Source: Methanococcoides sp. (lineage in GTDB: Archaea; Halobacteriota; Methanosarcinia; Methanosarcinales; Methanosarcinaceae). Taken from it: a stretch of 64,000 bases of DNA. The position numbers were made by a program, and so were the translations under genes. Positions 18,216-28,677 of the stretch are shown here, in pieces. The notes beneath the pieces were generated by a model. It ran no database searches and was not told the origin of the DNA. It worked only from the letters and a program-made list of their open reading frames with translations. The stretch is from NCBI GenBank assembly GCA_021108275.1, contig JAIORD010000014.1, forward strand, positions 1 through 64,000. Reading direction: 5' to 3'. Within the stretch, counting starts at the first letter, position 1. Every line of letters starts with the position of its first letter.

Positions 18216-19730
18216 ATGAGTGATGAGAATACTTCCAGCTTAACTACTGCTTTTGGAATTCCGGTGGGGGACGATCAGAACAGCCTCACGGCCGGAGAAC
18301 GTGGTCCAGTTCTCATACAGGACGTTCACCTTTTGGAGAAACTTGGTCATTTTAACCGTGAACGCATCCCTGAGCGTGTTGTGCATGCCAAAGGTGCAGG
18401 TGCTGGCGGCTATTTTGAAGTGACTGCAGATGTGACCAAGTACACAAAAGCCAAGTTCCTTTCTGAGATCGGTAAGCGTACTGAAGTCTTTGCCCGCTTT
18501 TCCACCGTAGGTGGTGAAAAAGGTTCTCCCGATGCAGCAAGAGATCCACGTGGTTTTGCTATAAAATTCTATACCGAAGATGGAAACCATGACCTTACCG
18601 GTAACAATACACCTGTGTTCTTCATTCGGGACCCTTTAAAGTTCCCCGATTTCATTCATACACAGAAGCGAAATCCTGCCACAAACTGCAAAGATCCAAA
18701 CATGTTCTGGGACTTTCTATCTCTTACTCCGGAATCAATTCATCAGGTCACGATCCTCTTTTCAGACAGGGGTACACCTGCAACCTTCCGCAACATGAAC
18801 GGATACTCAAGTCACACTTACAAGTGGTACAATGATGATGGGGACTACTTCTGGGTGCAGTATCATTTCAAGACTGACCAGGGTACAAAGACCCTTACCC
18901 GCGAGGAAGCAGATAAATTAAGCGCAACAGATCCTGATCATGCTACAAGGGACCTTTATGATTCTATTGAGAGGGAAGATTATCCTTCCTGGACCCTTGA
19001 GATGCAGATCATGACCCCGGAACAGGCCGAAGAATATCGTTTTGATATCCTTGATATAACCAAGGTCTGGCCACATGGTGACTTCCCGACCATCAAGATA
19101 GGTAAAATGGTACTTAACAGGAATCCTGCCAATTACTTTGCTGAAGTGGAGCAATCTGCATTCAGTCCCGGTAATTTGGTACCAGGTATTGATATTTCTC
19201 CGGACAAGATGTTACAGGCCAGAGCTTTCTCTTATCATGACTCACATGTTCACCGTCTGGGTCCCAACTACCATCAGATCCCTGTGAATGCTCCTAAGAA
19301 CGCCCCCGAAACCAGTTATCAGCGTGATGGGTTCATGCGAATTGATGCCAATGGAGGCGGCGGACCAAATTACTGGCCTAACAGTTTTGGTGGTCCTGCA
19401 CCAGACCCTGATGCTTTGAAGTCAGCATTCGAAGTATCAGGTAAAGCAGACCGTACGCCTTATGTTCACCCCAACGATGACTTTGTGCAGGCAGGTAACC
19501 TGTATCGTGACGTTATGGATGATCAGGCCCGTGAGAACCTTGTGGGCAATATCGTGTCCCATCTCTCAGGTGCACAAAAACGCATTCAACTCAGACAGAC
19601 CGCTATATTCTTCAAGGCCGATCCAGACTATGGTGGCCATGTGGCTGAAGGGTTGGGTCTGGATATAAAGGAAGTTGAGCGTCTCGCCAATATGACACAA
19701 GAAGAGCGTGCAAAAGCTACTGAAAAGTAA
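18216..19730 (+). CDS. Monofunctional heme catalase
   Basis: A 504-residue small-subunit catalase that dismutates hydrogen peroxide to water and oxygen in the cytoplasm. Seen: the distal His in [11 protein letters not shown] (about residue 49), the Asn region [11 protein letters not shown] (about 130), and the proximal heme ligand Tyr in [16 protein letters not shown] (about 340). The length is usual for the family. A strong site (GAGGAGTGA) precedes ATG and a strong terminator follows, so it is monocistronic. Its presence in a strict anaerobe fits defence against transient oxygen, together with the superoxide reductase at 26914. Confidence 0.97.
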   Translation: MSDENTSSLTTAFGIPVGDDQNSLTAGERGPVLIQDVHLLEKLGHFNRERIPERVVHAKGAGAGGYFEVTADVTKYTKAKFLSEIGKRTEVFARFSTVGGEKGSPDAARDPRGFAIKFYTEDGNHDLTGNNTPVFFIRDPLKFPDFIHTQKRNPATNCKDPNMFWDFLSLTPESIHQVTILFSDRGTPATFRNMNGYSSHTYKWYNDDGDYFWVQYHFKTDQGTKTLTREEADKLSATDPDHATRDLYDSIEREDYPSWTLEMQIMTPEQAEEYRFDILDITKVWPHGDFPTIKIGKMVLNRNPANYFAEVEQSAFSPGNLVPGIDISPDKMLQARAFSYHDSHVHRLGPNYHQIPVNAPKNAPETSYQRDGFMRIDANGGGGPNYWPNSFGGPAPDPDALKSAFEVSGKADRTPYVHPNDDFVQAGNLYRDVMDDQARENLVGNIVSHLSGAQKRIQLRQTAIFFKADPDYGGHVAEGLGLDIKEVERLANMTQEERAKATEK

Positions 19731-19755
19731 AACCTTATTTAATGAAATTTCAATG

Positions 19756-19795
19756 TTCCACCGTAGAATTATAAAGATCTGATCCTACGGTGGAA
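19756..19795 (+). terminator. Catalase terminator hairpin
   Basis: TTCCACCGTAG (19756-19766, about) pairs with CTACGGTGGAA (19785-19795), 11 base pairs, followed within 15 bases by TTTTTT. It lies 26 bases after the catalase stop. Confidence 0.7.
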
Positions 19796-19888
19796 TTTAG
19801 ATCATTTTTTATCTAAATTTATATAGCTATTGATATGATGTGTACATTTTTAGATATGTTAATTTGTTCTTGACATTCGTTGTTCAGC

Positions 19889-22033
19889 TTAGAGATCAGC
19901 CTTTTTCAGAGTTACCCAGAAAACACTACCCTGACCTTCTGGATTGTTACTTACTCCCACATCACCTTCATGTAGCTCCATGATCCTTTTCACGATTGCA
20001 AGGCCAATGCCTGTGCCCTCAATGTTGCCTTTGTTAACACGTTTGAACCTGTCAAATACCAGGGGCTTATCTTCATCTGCAATTCCTTCGCCTGAGTCGG
20101 TTATGCTTATTTTCCAGAATTCTCCTTGATCAGCAACATCAACTATTACTTTTGTTCTTTTCGGGCTGTATTTTATAGCATTTGATAGAATATTTGCAAA
20201 CACATCTTCTACCATGGGGTCAGCTTTCACAAAATAAGGCCCGTGAAGATCGAGTTCAATTGTCATTTCTTTTTCATCGGCCTGTTTTTGAATATACATG
20301 GCAGATGATCTTAGCATAAATTCAAGATCAAAATCCCTTAAAGTAATTTCATCTGACTCTTCCAGCATTGAGAATTTTGATGCTTCCTCTATCATTATGA
20401 TCAATTTTGAGGTGACATTTTTCAAACGCTTTATTTTAGTGACTTTATCAGGATCTTTTTCCGTTTCCAGTAACAGACCAACATATCCATTTATGAAGCT
20501 TATAGGATTCATCAGATCGTGGCGCATAATATCGGTAAAAATGGTCTTGAGTTCATTCGAATGCTCAAGCTCTGCTGCATATTTTTTCAGCATATCCTCA
20601 TCTTCTTTTCTCTTAGTGATATCACGGATCACTCCACCATAATAACGACCATATTTTGAATTCCAGCTTGATAGTGAAAGTTCAACTGGTATCTCTGAAC
20701 CATCTTTTTTCAATCCCTCTATCTGAACAGTTAGGCCAGTTATATCTGATCCATTGAATTTATTTTTATGACCTTCCCTATATCTTTCCGGGATCAATGT
20801 CAAAAGATGAGCACCTATTGTTTCGTCTCTATCATAACCAAATATTGATTCAGCCCTTTTATTCCAATAAACGATCTTTCCTTTGGAATTCACGATCATA
20901 ACTGCATCATGTGCAGATTCGATAACGGATCTGAAGCGATCACTGCTTTCCTTTACTATGAACTCGTTTTCAAATATGTCTTGAGCAGTTCTCTTCAACA
21001 TAAAAAAGTAAAAGGAACACAATAATACGAAGAGTAAAATTGACCTTATAATTAACCTTTTCAAATTTTCAGCGAACAGGTTTTTTTCTGCTGTGATGTC
21101 CTGTCTGATCAGCATGAAACCTACTTCATCGCCTGAAGCATCATTTAATGTAATTGATGATGTATGCCATATAGTTTCATTATCTTCTATTTCAAGAGAA
21201 TTACCTTTCGTTATAGCTTCCTCTAATTCGATGGTCTGCTCAAAAGCAGCCGATAAAGGAACTGTGCCATAAATAATAACTTTTGAAGAATATCGGTCCC
21301 AATCTGCTTCACGGTCTAGTTTAAGCATTCCATTTTCCCAGTTATTTCTATCAAGAGAATCTTTGTAGATAAAAACGGTCAACTCAGCACCCGTATTTTC
21401 TGTGATCGAGTTGAGAATGTCCTCAATTTCTTTTCCAAGCTCAATGTAGCCGATCAATGTTCCATTAGAATACACAGGTTTTACAGCCCGTAGGGTGAAA
21501 AATCCTAGTGAACCAAGTTCCACTCCAGTAACAACATCCCCTGTTCTTTCAGCTTCAAGTAGAGTAAAACGTTCAATGAGTCCTCCCCTATTATCAGGCA
21601 TATGGACCCTCAACACATTTACCCTATCAGGACCCTGATAATAAAAATGGGATATATTATGGACTTGGGATAGTCTAGCGTACAAATTCTGGGAATTTAA
21701 TAAAAGCGTATCAGGATCTTGCTTTTCCAAGGCATCGATCAAAGGTTCATTTACATCGATCCAATTCAATTCAGTAACCATTTTTGAAGATTGTTTCTCC
21801 AATGTTGTCTCATACTCATTCTGAACGAGATCTATTGTTTTTTGAATCCCCTCTTCTATTTGCTGATCCTGCTGCCACCATAGTAAAACTGAAAAGGAAG
21901 CGATCAATATCAATGCTGTAAGAAGCAATGGGATCAATAATTTCCATATAATTGGACTCGAAGATGGGACTTTGTCTAATGGTGATCTTTTCTTAGCACT
22001 TCCATCGAGTCCATTTCTATCACTTAAGACCAT
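19889..22033 (-). CDS. Membrane sensor kinase (Cache-like)-PAS-HisKA-HATPase
   Basis: A 714-residue sensor kinase. A hydrophobic segment at about residues 34-54 and another at about 330-350 bracket an extracellular domain of about 270 residues that resembles a Cache-type sensor ([20 protein letters not shown] is typical of such ligand-binding domains). A PAS domain follows (about 365-480), then HisKA with [10 protein letters not shown], where Asp follows the His as in many archaeal kinases, and a HATPase with DSGEGI and GTGIGLAIV. The ligand is unknown. Convergent with catalase; no response regulator nearby. Confidence 0.9.
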   Translation of the reverse strand: MVLSDRNGLDGSAKKRSPLDKVPSSSPIIWKLLIPLLLTALILIASFSVLLWWQQDQQIEEGIQKTIDLVQNEYETTLEKQSSKMVTELNWIDVNEPLIDALEKQDPDTLLLNSQNLYARLSQVHNISHFYYQGPDRVNVLRVHMPDNRGGLIERFTLLEAERTGDVVTGVELGSLGFFTLRAVKPVYSNGTLIGYIELGKEIEDILNSITENTGAELTVFIYKDSLDRNNWENGMLKLDREADWDRYSSKVIIYGTVPLSAAFEQTIELEEAITKGNSLEIEDNETIWHTSSITLNDASGDEVGFMLIRQDITAEKNLFAENLKRLIIRSILLFVLLCSFYFFMLKRTAQDIFENEFIVKESSDRFRSVIESAHDAVMIVNSKGKIVYWNKRAESIFGYDRDETIGAHLLTLIPERYREGHKNKFNGSDITGLTVQIEGLKKDGSEIPVELSLSSWNSKYGRYYGGVIRDITKRKEDEDMLKKYAAELEHSNELKTIFTDIMRHDLMNPISFINGYVGLLLETEKDPDKVTKIKRLKNVTSKLIIMIEEASKFSMLEESDEITLRDFDLEFMLRSSAMYIQKQADEKEMTIELDLHGPYFVKADPMVEDVFANILSNAIKYSPKRTKVIVDVADQGEFWKISITDSGEGIADEDKPLVFDRFKRVNKGNIEGTGIGLAIVKRIMELHEGDVGVSNNPEGQGSVFWVTLKKADL

Positions 22034-22448
22034 ATTTCCCCATATACTCTATTTGAAAACCAACTTAATATCAATAGTGTAATATATTATATAAATTATA
22101 TGCGAGAATAAAAAAAATCAAATGAGAAATTATTCAAGGCAAATGACCTTTGTATTCTGTTCCATATAGTGTAAAAGAAGATAGACAGCTCTTGTATTTT
22201 GTAAAGCTTAAGGCCTGTTTTTTCCGATTGAAGTTAATAAACTGAAGGTTTCGATATAAATTATCAACTAAAAAATAAAGCATGCAATATTTGTGTGCTT
22301 AGTTTATTTTGGAACTTTTAAAGAGCCAGAATTTCGGTTCTGTAGAGATTCTATACAATAAAAAAGGTACAAACCTGTTCGTAGAAAATAATCACTTCTA
22401 ATCCTTATATCTATGTACAAATTAATCAAAAAAGAAATGAGAGAGAAG
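22034..22448. other. Intergenic with transporter terminator
   Basis: 415 AT-rich bases. At the right end, GAGAAG...CTTCTC (about 22443-22462), overlapping the stop of the betaine-binding gene, forms a hairpin that on the minus strand is followed by a CTTTTTT run, a likely terminator. The left part holds the kinase promoter (AT-rich at about 22080). No ORF seen. Confidence 0.5.
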
Positions 22449-23324
22449 TTATAACTCTTCTCCCAGCCATTCGTTTACCTTTTCAGGATTGTTCTCTATC
22501 CATTTTGCTGCTGCATCCTCAGGAGCCATTCCATTCTCCATATCACTCATCACTGACTGTATATCTTCATGGGTCCAGTGGAATCTTGTAAGTACATCAT
22601 AGACCTCTGGCATATCTTCTTCAAGACCTGTACGAGCAAGGGTCTCTACATTATCTGCCTGGCCAAAGGCTCCTTCTGGATCATCAAGGTACTTCAAGTC
22701 CCAGCGATCAAATGACCAATGTGGTGACCAGAGTGTAACAACGATGGGTTCTTCATCATCAATAGCTTTGCGAAGCTGTGCGGTCATGCCTGCGGTACTG
22801 CTTGAGACCATTTTGTAATCCATACCATAGGCTTCGATAGCATTTTCGGTGTTCTGCATGATACCTGCTCCAGGATCGATGCCGATAATCTCTCCATCAA
22901 ACATTTCTTTGTTGTCGTTGAGTTCTGCTATGGAGTCTATCTCTACATATGCTGGTACAACAAGTCCCAGAGGTGTGTTCTCAAGGTTTTTTCTGACACT
23001 GACCAACTGATCTCCATACTGATTCCAGTAGTTTTCCTGAGTTACAGGTAACCATGCGGATGTTGTGAAATCGAAATCTCCCTGTGCGACTCCCAGGTAA
23101 AGGGCGCCTGCATCCACTGCAATGATCTCAACATCATAGCCCTTTTTCTCAAGAACCTGCTCGATCACATTCGTGCTTGCTATTTCGCCGTCCCATAGAA
23201 CATATCCTACAGTTACTTCCTTTGATTCTGTGTCAGTTCCATCTTCCTGCTGGACACATCCTGCACCAACAAGGCTTATTGCAATCAGCAATACCAGCAA
23301 TAACGATTTTATTTTTCCATTCAT
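22449..23324 (-). CDS. Glycine betaine/proline-type substrate-binding lipoprotein
   Basis: A 291-residue OpuAC/ProX-family binding protein with signal peptide and lipobox (LVGAGC near residue 22). It captures glycine betaine or a related compatible solute outside the membrane and hands it to the permease. The ligand-box aromatic residues of this family are plausible in SAWLPVTQENYWNQY and LWSPHWSFDRWDLKYL. It is the third gene of a leftward operon after the ATPase and permease. A small hairpin (TGCGG...CCGCA near 23366) lies in the 79-base gap before it. Confidence 0.92.
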   Translation of the reverse strand: MNGKIKSLLLVLLIAISLVGAGCVQQEDGTDTESKEVTVGYVLWDGEIASTNVIEQVLEKKGYDVEIIAVDAGALYLGVAQGDFDFTTSAWLPVTQENYWNQYGDQLVSVRKNLENTPLGLVVPAYVEIDSIAELNDNKEMFDGEIIGIDPGAGIMQNTENAIEAYGMDYKMVSSSTAGMTAQLRKAIDDEEPIVVTLWSPHWSFDRWDLKYLDDPEGAFGQADNVETLARTGLEEDMPEVYDVLTRFHWTHEDIQSVMSDMENGMAPEDAAAKWIENNPEKVNEWLGEEL

Positions 23325-23403
23325 TATATCACAAACATTAATTTTTTTTATTTATGGGTTAATATGCGGTAATTCCGCAATAAAAAGTAAAGAGGTGTGC
23401 ATC

Positions 23404-24234
23404 TTATTTTGGTGTAAGATGCTGCGTGAACCTGTCTAGTATGATCGCTATGATCACAATTCCAAGTCCTGCTTCAAATCCCTGGCCTATATCTACCCTC
23501 TGAATTCCGATGAGTACCTGATATCCCAGACCTCTTGCACCGATCATGGCAGCTATTACAACCATTGAAAGGGAAAGCATTATGCACTGATTTACACCGG
23601 CCATTATGCTTGGCAGAGCAGTTGGCAGTTCCACCTTGGTCAGTTTCTGCCAGGGTGTTGATCCAAATGCATCTGCGACCTCGGTAAGTTCCTTTGGCAC
23701 CTGCTGAATTCCCAAGGTGGTAAGTCTGATCGCAGGGGGCATTGCAAAAACGATCGTTGCAACAAGTCCCGGAACATTTCCAAGCCCGAAGAATATGACT
23801 GCAGGGATAAGATAAACGAACGATGGCATTGTCTGCATCAGGTCAAGCAGAGGCTTGATAACGTGGTATGCAAATTCATTCTTTGCTGAAATTATTCCCA
23901 ATGGTATTGCGATAATTAATGCAAGGGATGCCGATGTGAGTACAAGGGAAATAGTCTCCATGGATAGTACCCATAGTCCCATGTTCTCTATCAGAAGCAG
24001 GCCAACCGTACTGCCGATCGCAAGTTTTAGGTCCTTCCTGCCGATGAAATATGCAGCTATGCCAATGATCAATGCAAATACAATGGGAGGAAACAAGAGC
24101 AGGGTATCATTAAGGCCGGATATTATGTAATCCGTTACATCACTGAATATATCCAGCAGTATTCCAAAATCATCTTCGATCCAATTGACTACTTTTTCCA
24201 CACCTTCGCCTATCGGTATTTTTGGTATAACCAT
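23404..24234 (-). CDS. Glycine betaine ABC transporter permease (ProW/OpuAB-like)
   Basis: A 276-residue inner-membrane permease with a soluble N-terminal stretch and about six helices. The EAA loop region is PKELTEVADAFGSTPWQKLTKVELPTALP-like, here in the segment around residue 180. It forms the channel for the substrate delivered by the binding protein at 22449. It begins three bases after the ATPase stop, so it is translated with it. Confidence 0.93.
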   Translation of the reverse strand: MVIPKIPIGEGVEKVVNWIEDDFGILLDIFSDVTDYIISGLNDTLLLFPPIVFALIIGIAAYFIGRKDLKLAIGSTVGLLLIENMGLWVLSMETISLVLTSASLALIIAIPLGIISAKNEFAYHVIKPLLDLMQTMPSFVYLIPAVIFFGLGNVPGLVATIVFAMPPAIRLTTLGIQQVPKELTEVADAFGSTPWQKLTKVELPTALPSIMAGVNQCIMLSLSMVVIAAMIGARGLGYQVLIGIQRVDIGQGFEAGLGIVIIAIILDRFTQHLTPK

Positions 24235-24237
24235 TGA

Positions 24238-25446
24238 TCACACCTCCTCGATCGCAAGTGCACCAAGTACACTGCCCCTTACAATTACTCCAAGGAGTTT
24301 TCCATCATCCTTTGTAACTGCAATTGGTGAACTGTTTTCTATTGTCGGTATAAGCTCGTTCAAAGGTGTATCTAAGTGGGTGACTGTGACATCTTCTGTC
24401 ATGACATCCTTTATGGTCTTCCCAGCCTTTGAACCACTTACTGCATCATCAACTGAAATAATACCTTTCAGATGTTTCTCCCTGTTTACGACGAATATGG
24501 ATGATATGCCATGTTCTCTCATCAACTGAAGGGCTACCTTTGGACTGGAGTTCATTGATACCACGGGATCGGCACGTTTCATGACCGTTTCTGCAGTGAG
24601 TATCTTTGTCCTGTCCACACCTGCCACGAACTTAGACACATAATCGTCTGCAGGCTCTGTAAGGATATTTTCCGCAGTGCCGATCTGAGCGATCTTTCCA
24701 TCATGCATGATCATGATCCTATCGCCCAGTTTTAGGGCCTCATCGAGATCATGGGATACGAAAACGATAGTTTTCTGCATCTTCTCTTCCAGTGCGAGCA
24801 ATTCGTCCTGCATCTCGCTTCGTATAAGAGGATCAAGAGCACTGAAGGCTTCATCCATCAGCAGGATGTCTGGATCAGTTGCAAGAGCCCTTGCAAGTCC
24901 GACCCTCTGCTGCATTCCTCCACTTAGCTGGGATGTTTTGCTATCTTCATAGCCTTTAAGGCCAACTGTTTCGATAGCTTCCTTTCCTTTAACATCTCTT
25001 TCTTCCTTTGATATACCTTGTATCTCAAGGCCGTATGCAACGTTATCAAGGACAGTTCTATGGGGAATGAGTGCAAAATTCTGAAATACCATACCCATTT
25101 TTTTCCTGCGTATCTCTCGCAGTTCCTCAGAATCTGCTGTGGCCACATCCTCACCATCGAGAATTATGTTTCCGGCAGTTGGTTCTATAAGGCGGTTTAT
25201 ACATCGCAAAAGAGTGGATTTTCCTGAGCCGGAAAGGCCCATTATCACAAAGATCTCGCCTTCGTATATATCAAAATTGACGTTGTAAAGTCCAACGTTC
25301 TGTCCCGTCCTTTCAAAAATTTCACTTTTTGAGGATCCGGCTTCGATAAGAGAAAATGCTTTCTTGGGTTTTTTCCCAAAAATTTTAGTTAGGTTTCGTA
25401 CTTCAATTTTTTTTTCCTACTTAATATTAAAATCTCCAGTTAACAT
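24238..25446 (-). CDS. Glycine betaine ABC ATPase with CBS domains, in-frame UAG near start
   Basis: ATP-binding subunit of the ProV/OpuAA type: Walker A GLSGSGKST, signature LSGGMQQRVGLARAL, Walker B ILLMDEAFSALDP, then two CBS domains that sense ionic strength in this family. A Met at 25248 would delete the strand before Walker A and about 55 conserved residues (IEVRNLTKIFG to YEGEIFVI). The open frame upstream has no ATG, GTG or TTG until ATG at 25444-25446, and TAG at 25417-25419 (codon 10) interrupts it. So the gene uses either readthrough of UAG or a rare ATT start (25405-25407, preceded by AGGAAA). First gene of the operon. Confidence 0.85.
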
Positions 25447-25831
25447 TGGATACTAGCCCAACGCTGGGTAAAACAGATTTTAGGTTTAAATTAGAGTAGC
25501 TCTAATCAGTGAAACCATGTGTTATAATATTTGTGGCTTAATAGAGGCCTAATTATTCTCTCTGAAATTCAATTTCATGTTGTAGCAAACGATTCTTTTA
25601 TCACAATGACATGTTCGAACCATAACTATATCACAACATCATGAATCCCATTATCTGTTCATCGTCTGCTGCTGCAAGAATTCAATAATTATATAAATAT
25701 TTAATAACAATAAGTCCCTTGTATATGTTTGTACCAGATACACAACTTGATGGACGAAGACACGTGGTCATTATCTGCAATTAATGATAATAAAGCGAGA
25801 TCCACTCCGTTCTATATGGTAAAGGGATGAA
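25447..25831. other. Divergent intergenic region
   Basis: 385 AT-rich bases between the betaine operon and a rightward gene, with several AT runs that could be TATA boxes on either strand (for example TTATATAAATATTTAATA near 25690). No ORF, repeat or hairpin that I can support. Confidence 0.4.
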
Positions 25832-26215
25832 ATGAAATATTCAAAGACCGTCCAGAAAAGGCTGGACTATATTGCAACAATATGTGCAACTGAATTATCT
25901 CCACTTGAGATCAGAACATTGTTGTCCAAAACAGTGACAAAGAACTATGATGTAGTGCACGATGTAATGGAAGCCGCCAGAACGGAAGGACTTGTTGAGA
26001 AGAGGGATGGCACATACCATTTCTGTCATGAATCACATGCCCTGGAATTCTACAAACCTAAAATAGTTTTCAAAAAAGAAAGCAGTAAATGTCGATGTTG
26101 TGGCAGGGGTATGAATGAATGCTGGTATATTGAACTAAAGTCTGGAATAATTGGTCCATACGGTTCTAAATGTGTCAGAAAGCTGTACCTTGAACATATA
26201 TTTGAAGAAGAATGA
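25832..26215 (+). CDS. Hypothetical protein with winged-helix-like front and Cys cluster
   Basis: A 127-residue protein. The first about 70 residues are helical and could be a winged-helix domain (LSPLEIRTLLSKTV). The rest has CRCCGRGMNECW and YGSKC, a four-cysteine pattern suited to a zinc-binding fold. Such a layout suggests a small DNA-binding or RNA-binding regulator, but I recognise no named family. ATG is used as start; monocistronic. Confidence 0.65.
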   Translation: MKYSKTVQKRLDYIATICATELSPLEIRTLLSKTVTKNYDVVHDVMEAARTEGLVEKRDGTYHFCHESHALEFYKPKIVFKKESSKCRCCGRGMNECWYIELKSGIIGPYGSKCVRKLYLEHIFEEE

Positions 26216-26445
26216 TCATCAATTCATTTCTTTCAATTATTAAGAAATTAAAACGCCTGGCATACTTGTTCTATTATCAATATCAGAATAATTTCAACTA
26301 CTATTGGATCTTCTTTTGTACATTCTAAAATCAATTTTTCTTTGCTACATAAAATGGATGATTATTGTTGGATCAGATTCGAAGTTCATTAAGCTTTAAG
26401 TAGAAATGATGACATATTTTTAATTATTAGTAAGTGGAGGATCAA

Positions 26446-26781
26446 GTGGATACGTATACTATCATAGAGATCATCTTAAGATCAATTGCCAGCTTATTCA
26501 CGATAGTGGGAACGGTCTTGATAACGTATGGTGGCTTTAGATCAATGTACAAGTTGATCATGCTTGAGATATTTAAGAAAATATATGAATATAATGAGAT
26601 CCGAAGAGATCTAACTAATAGAATAATATTCGGACTCGAGTTTTACATAGCAGCTGACATTCTTGAGACGGTATTAGCTCCCACTACTGAAGAACTTATA
26701 CTTTTGGGTGCAGTCGTAGGTATCAGGACTGTTTTGGGATATTTTTTGGGTAAAGAAGCAAAAGAGTACCCTTTGGATTAA
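26446..26781 (+). CDS. DUF1622 membrane protein
   Basis: A small membrane protein of the DUF1622 family (unknown function), with two or three hydrophobic segments (IIEIILRSIASLFTIVGTVL at the start, ELILLGAVVGIRTVLGYFLG at the end). GTG at 26446 is chosen because GGAGG lies five bases before it; a GTG at 26434 in the same frame would have the GGAGG inside the gene. Monocistronic. Confidence 0.8.
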   Translation: MDTYTIIEIILRSIASLFTIVGTVLITYGGFRSMYKLIMLEIFKKIYEYNEIRRDLTNRIIFGLEFYIAADILETVLAPTTEELILLGAVVGIRTVLGYFLGKEAKEYPLD

Positions 26782-26913
26782 ATCAACAGAATGTTTTCAA
26801 AACAATGACATGAAATGACATAGCGAATCGTCTTTTATCTCATGATCCTACCAACAAGAGCATATACCTAAGTTGTTAATGAAAAATGGGTATTATAGTT
26901 AAAAGGTGATAAC

Positions 26914-27285
26914 ATGAGTTTTAAAAATATTTTAAAAGGGGAATACACGGAAGCTGAGGATGTGATGCTTGAAAAGCATGTTCCAACTATCGAGATCCTA
27001 AGTGGTCATGGCGGAGATGGAAATAACTTAGTTCGGGTGATCGTGGGCAAAGAGGTTGCGCATCCAAACACAATTGAACACCACATCGCATGGATAGAAC
27101 TCTATGGTGTGAAACAGACAGGGGAGTCAGTAAACCTTGGCAGGATGGTCCTTAGTCCAGGTAACACTAGACCTGACGTTAGTTTCAAGATCGAACACAT
27201 CGAGGATTTTAAGTCATTCTGTGCACTTGAATACTGTAACATTCATGGTGTATGGGAAGGGACTCTGGATATAACTGATCTCTGA
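26914..27285 (+). CDS. Superoxide reductase (desulfoferrodoxin/neelaredoxin family)
   Basis: A 123-residue class II-type superoxide reductase that reduces superoxide to peroxide at a mononuclear Fe centre. The expected iron ligands are visible: EKHVP, HPNTIEHHIAW with several His, and CNIHGVW near the C-terminus. The N-terminal desulforedoxin Cys4 domain is absent, so this is the one-iron form, not the methanoferrodoxin with an added cluster. GGTGATAAC precedes ATG. Its product peroxide would be removed by the catalase at 18216. Confidence 0.93.
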   Translation: MSFKNILKGEYTEAEDVMLEKHVPTIEILSGHGGDGNNLVRVIVGKEVAHPNTIEHHIAWIELYGVKQTGESVNLGRMVLSPGNTRPDVSFKIEHIEDFKSFCALEYCNIHGVWEGTLDITDL

Positions 27286-27468
27286 TCAAGTCCAGTTTCA
27301 CAGCAAAATTGATTTTGTTGAGTTTTCAATACTGTTCTCGATAAAGACAAGATCATTTTTATCGATTTGATTTGATTTTCATCTTTTTTTAGATAAAGTC
27401 GAAAACCTTTTTTATAAGTTATTTTATTTATTACTTCCACAATAATATCGCTGGGGAGTAAAAATAGA

Positions 27469-28020
27469 ATGCTACACTTAGAAATACGCAGACATTTTCT
27501 ACTAATATTTATCATTCTTTGCTTAACTGCTCTGATATATAGTAATCTCCCTTTTGATAATGATCCAATGAACATTTCTGTACAACAGGAAAACCAAACG
27601 ATCGAGGATATCCTGTTCGATGAAATATCCCTGGCTCTTGATGCTTCTGAGGTCCGCATAACCGGAGTGAGCTACTATGAAGATATCGATTCTATTGTCA
27701 TCGGATTTGAAAAAAAGTGGCTTTATATTAATCCTGATATAAAAGCTTCAATGGTAGATTCTGTTTTCACAGCTACTTCAGTAATTGTCACACATCCGGA
27801 GGAATTAGCTGGTAAAAAGATTGTTTTCACTGGAAGTGCAATAAGGCGGAATGGAATCGGAGGTCAGAACATGGTGAAGATCTTCCAGACCGAGATAGCA
27901 TTTGATGATGCTCTTTATGTTGATTGGGATGAGTTCAACGGTCCTGGAGGACAAAAGGAGCTTAAGAATGCCAGTTTCGAATATGTGTGGTGGCATTCTA
28001 CTCTTTCAGCTGGAACATAA
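27469..28020 (+). CDS. Membrane-anchored hypothetical protein (183 aa)
   Basis: An N-terminal hydrophobic segment (about residues 9-25) is followed by an extracytoplasmic domain of about 150 residues with no cysteines and no family I recognise (ALDASEVRITGVSYYED; GKKIVFTGSAIRRNG). Probably exported and anchored. It converges on a small leftward membrane gene. Confidence 0.65.
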   Translation: MLHLEIRRHFLLIFIILCLTALIYSNLPFDNDPMNISVQQENQTIEDILFDEISLALDASEVRITGVSYYEDIDSIVIGFEKKWLYINPDIKASMVDSVFTATSVIVTHPEELAGKKIVFTGSAIRRNGIGGQNMVKIFQTEIAFDDALYVDWDEFNGPGGQKELKNASFEYVWWHSTLSAGT

Positions 28021-28046
28021 GATATGCAGGTATCTTTATGATCTTA

Positions 28047-28280
28047 TTACTGATCAGCAAGTCTGTTATTTCCAAAGAATTTGAAGGCCATGACTCCAAA
28101 TATAGTGGTTATAATGAGAAAAAGAACTCTTTCTGCGATTGAAAATGGTGTAAAGTTCGTTAAGAGCGTACCGGTTACCAAAGTGTTGTGAATTTCTGCG
28201 AATATGCCCAAAGCAAAGTAAGACAATATTATAGTTCCAAATATAGAATATTCTATTTTCATGTATGGTACCCCCATCAA
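28047..28280 (-). CDS. Small membrane protein (77 aa)
   Basis: Two hydrophobic helices (IFGTIILSYFALGIFAE and VLFLIITTIFGVMAFKFF) joined by a short loop. The start may be the second Met (MKIEYS, 28262). No family recognised; TAA stop 27 bases from the end of the convergent gene. Confidence 0.5.
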   Translation of the reverse strand: MMGVPYMKIEYSIFGTIILSYFALGIFAEIHNTLVTGTLLTNFTPFSIAERVLFLIITTIFGVMAFKFFGNNRLADQ

Positions 28281-28677
28281 TAAATTGACAATTTTAAGTC
28301 TATATTATCCAATTGATAACTTCAACATGCCATTTAACAGTCCATAAAATTTGCCTAATGCATTATAAACATTTCGATTTCATATTATTCAATATTTCCT
28401 GAAATTATGATCAGTTAAAAAAATTAATAACTTTTGATCTTGAAAAATAATGCATAGATCTTATCGAACGCAATTTTACGCTGTTAACAATTACTCAAAA
28501 CCTTTATGTTGAATGTGTTTTAAGTCTAAACTGTAATTAATATCGATAGACGTAAGTATTAGACATGTATTCTGATTTGCAATACGGTCTACATTTATTA
28601 TCTGGTAACAGTCTACGAAGTCTGGAATTCTTGTACTTCAATATTAAAGAGTTCTCTTCAAAACGATCGGAGGAAAT
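28281..28677. other. Long leader before sufC with hairpin
   Basis: 397 bases without a gene. Between 28548 and 28597, TAGAC and GTATT pair with AATAC and GTCTA across a small internal loop, a possible structured leader of the suf transcript. GAGGAAATATG-like site (CGGAGGAAAT) is directly before sufC. Otherwise AT-rich. Confidence 0.35.
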
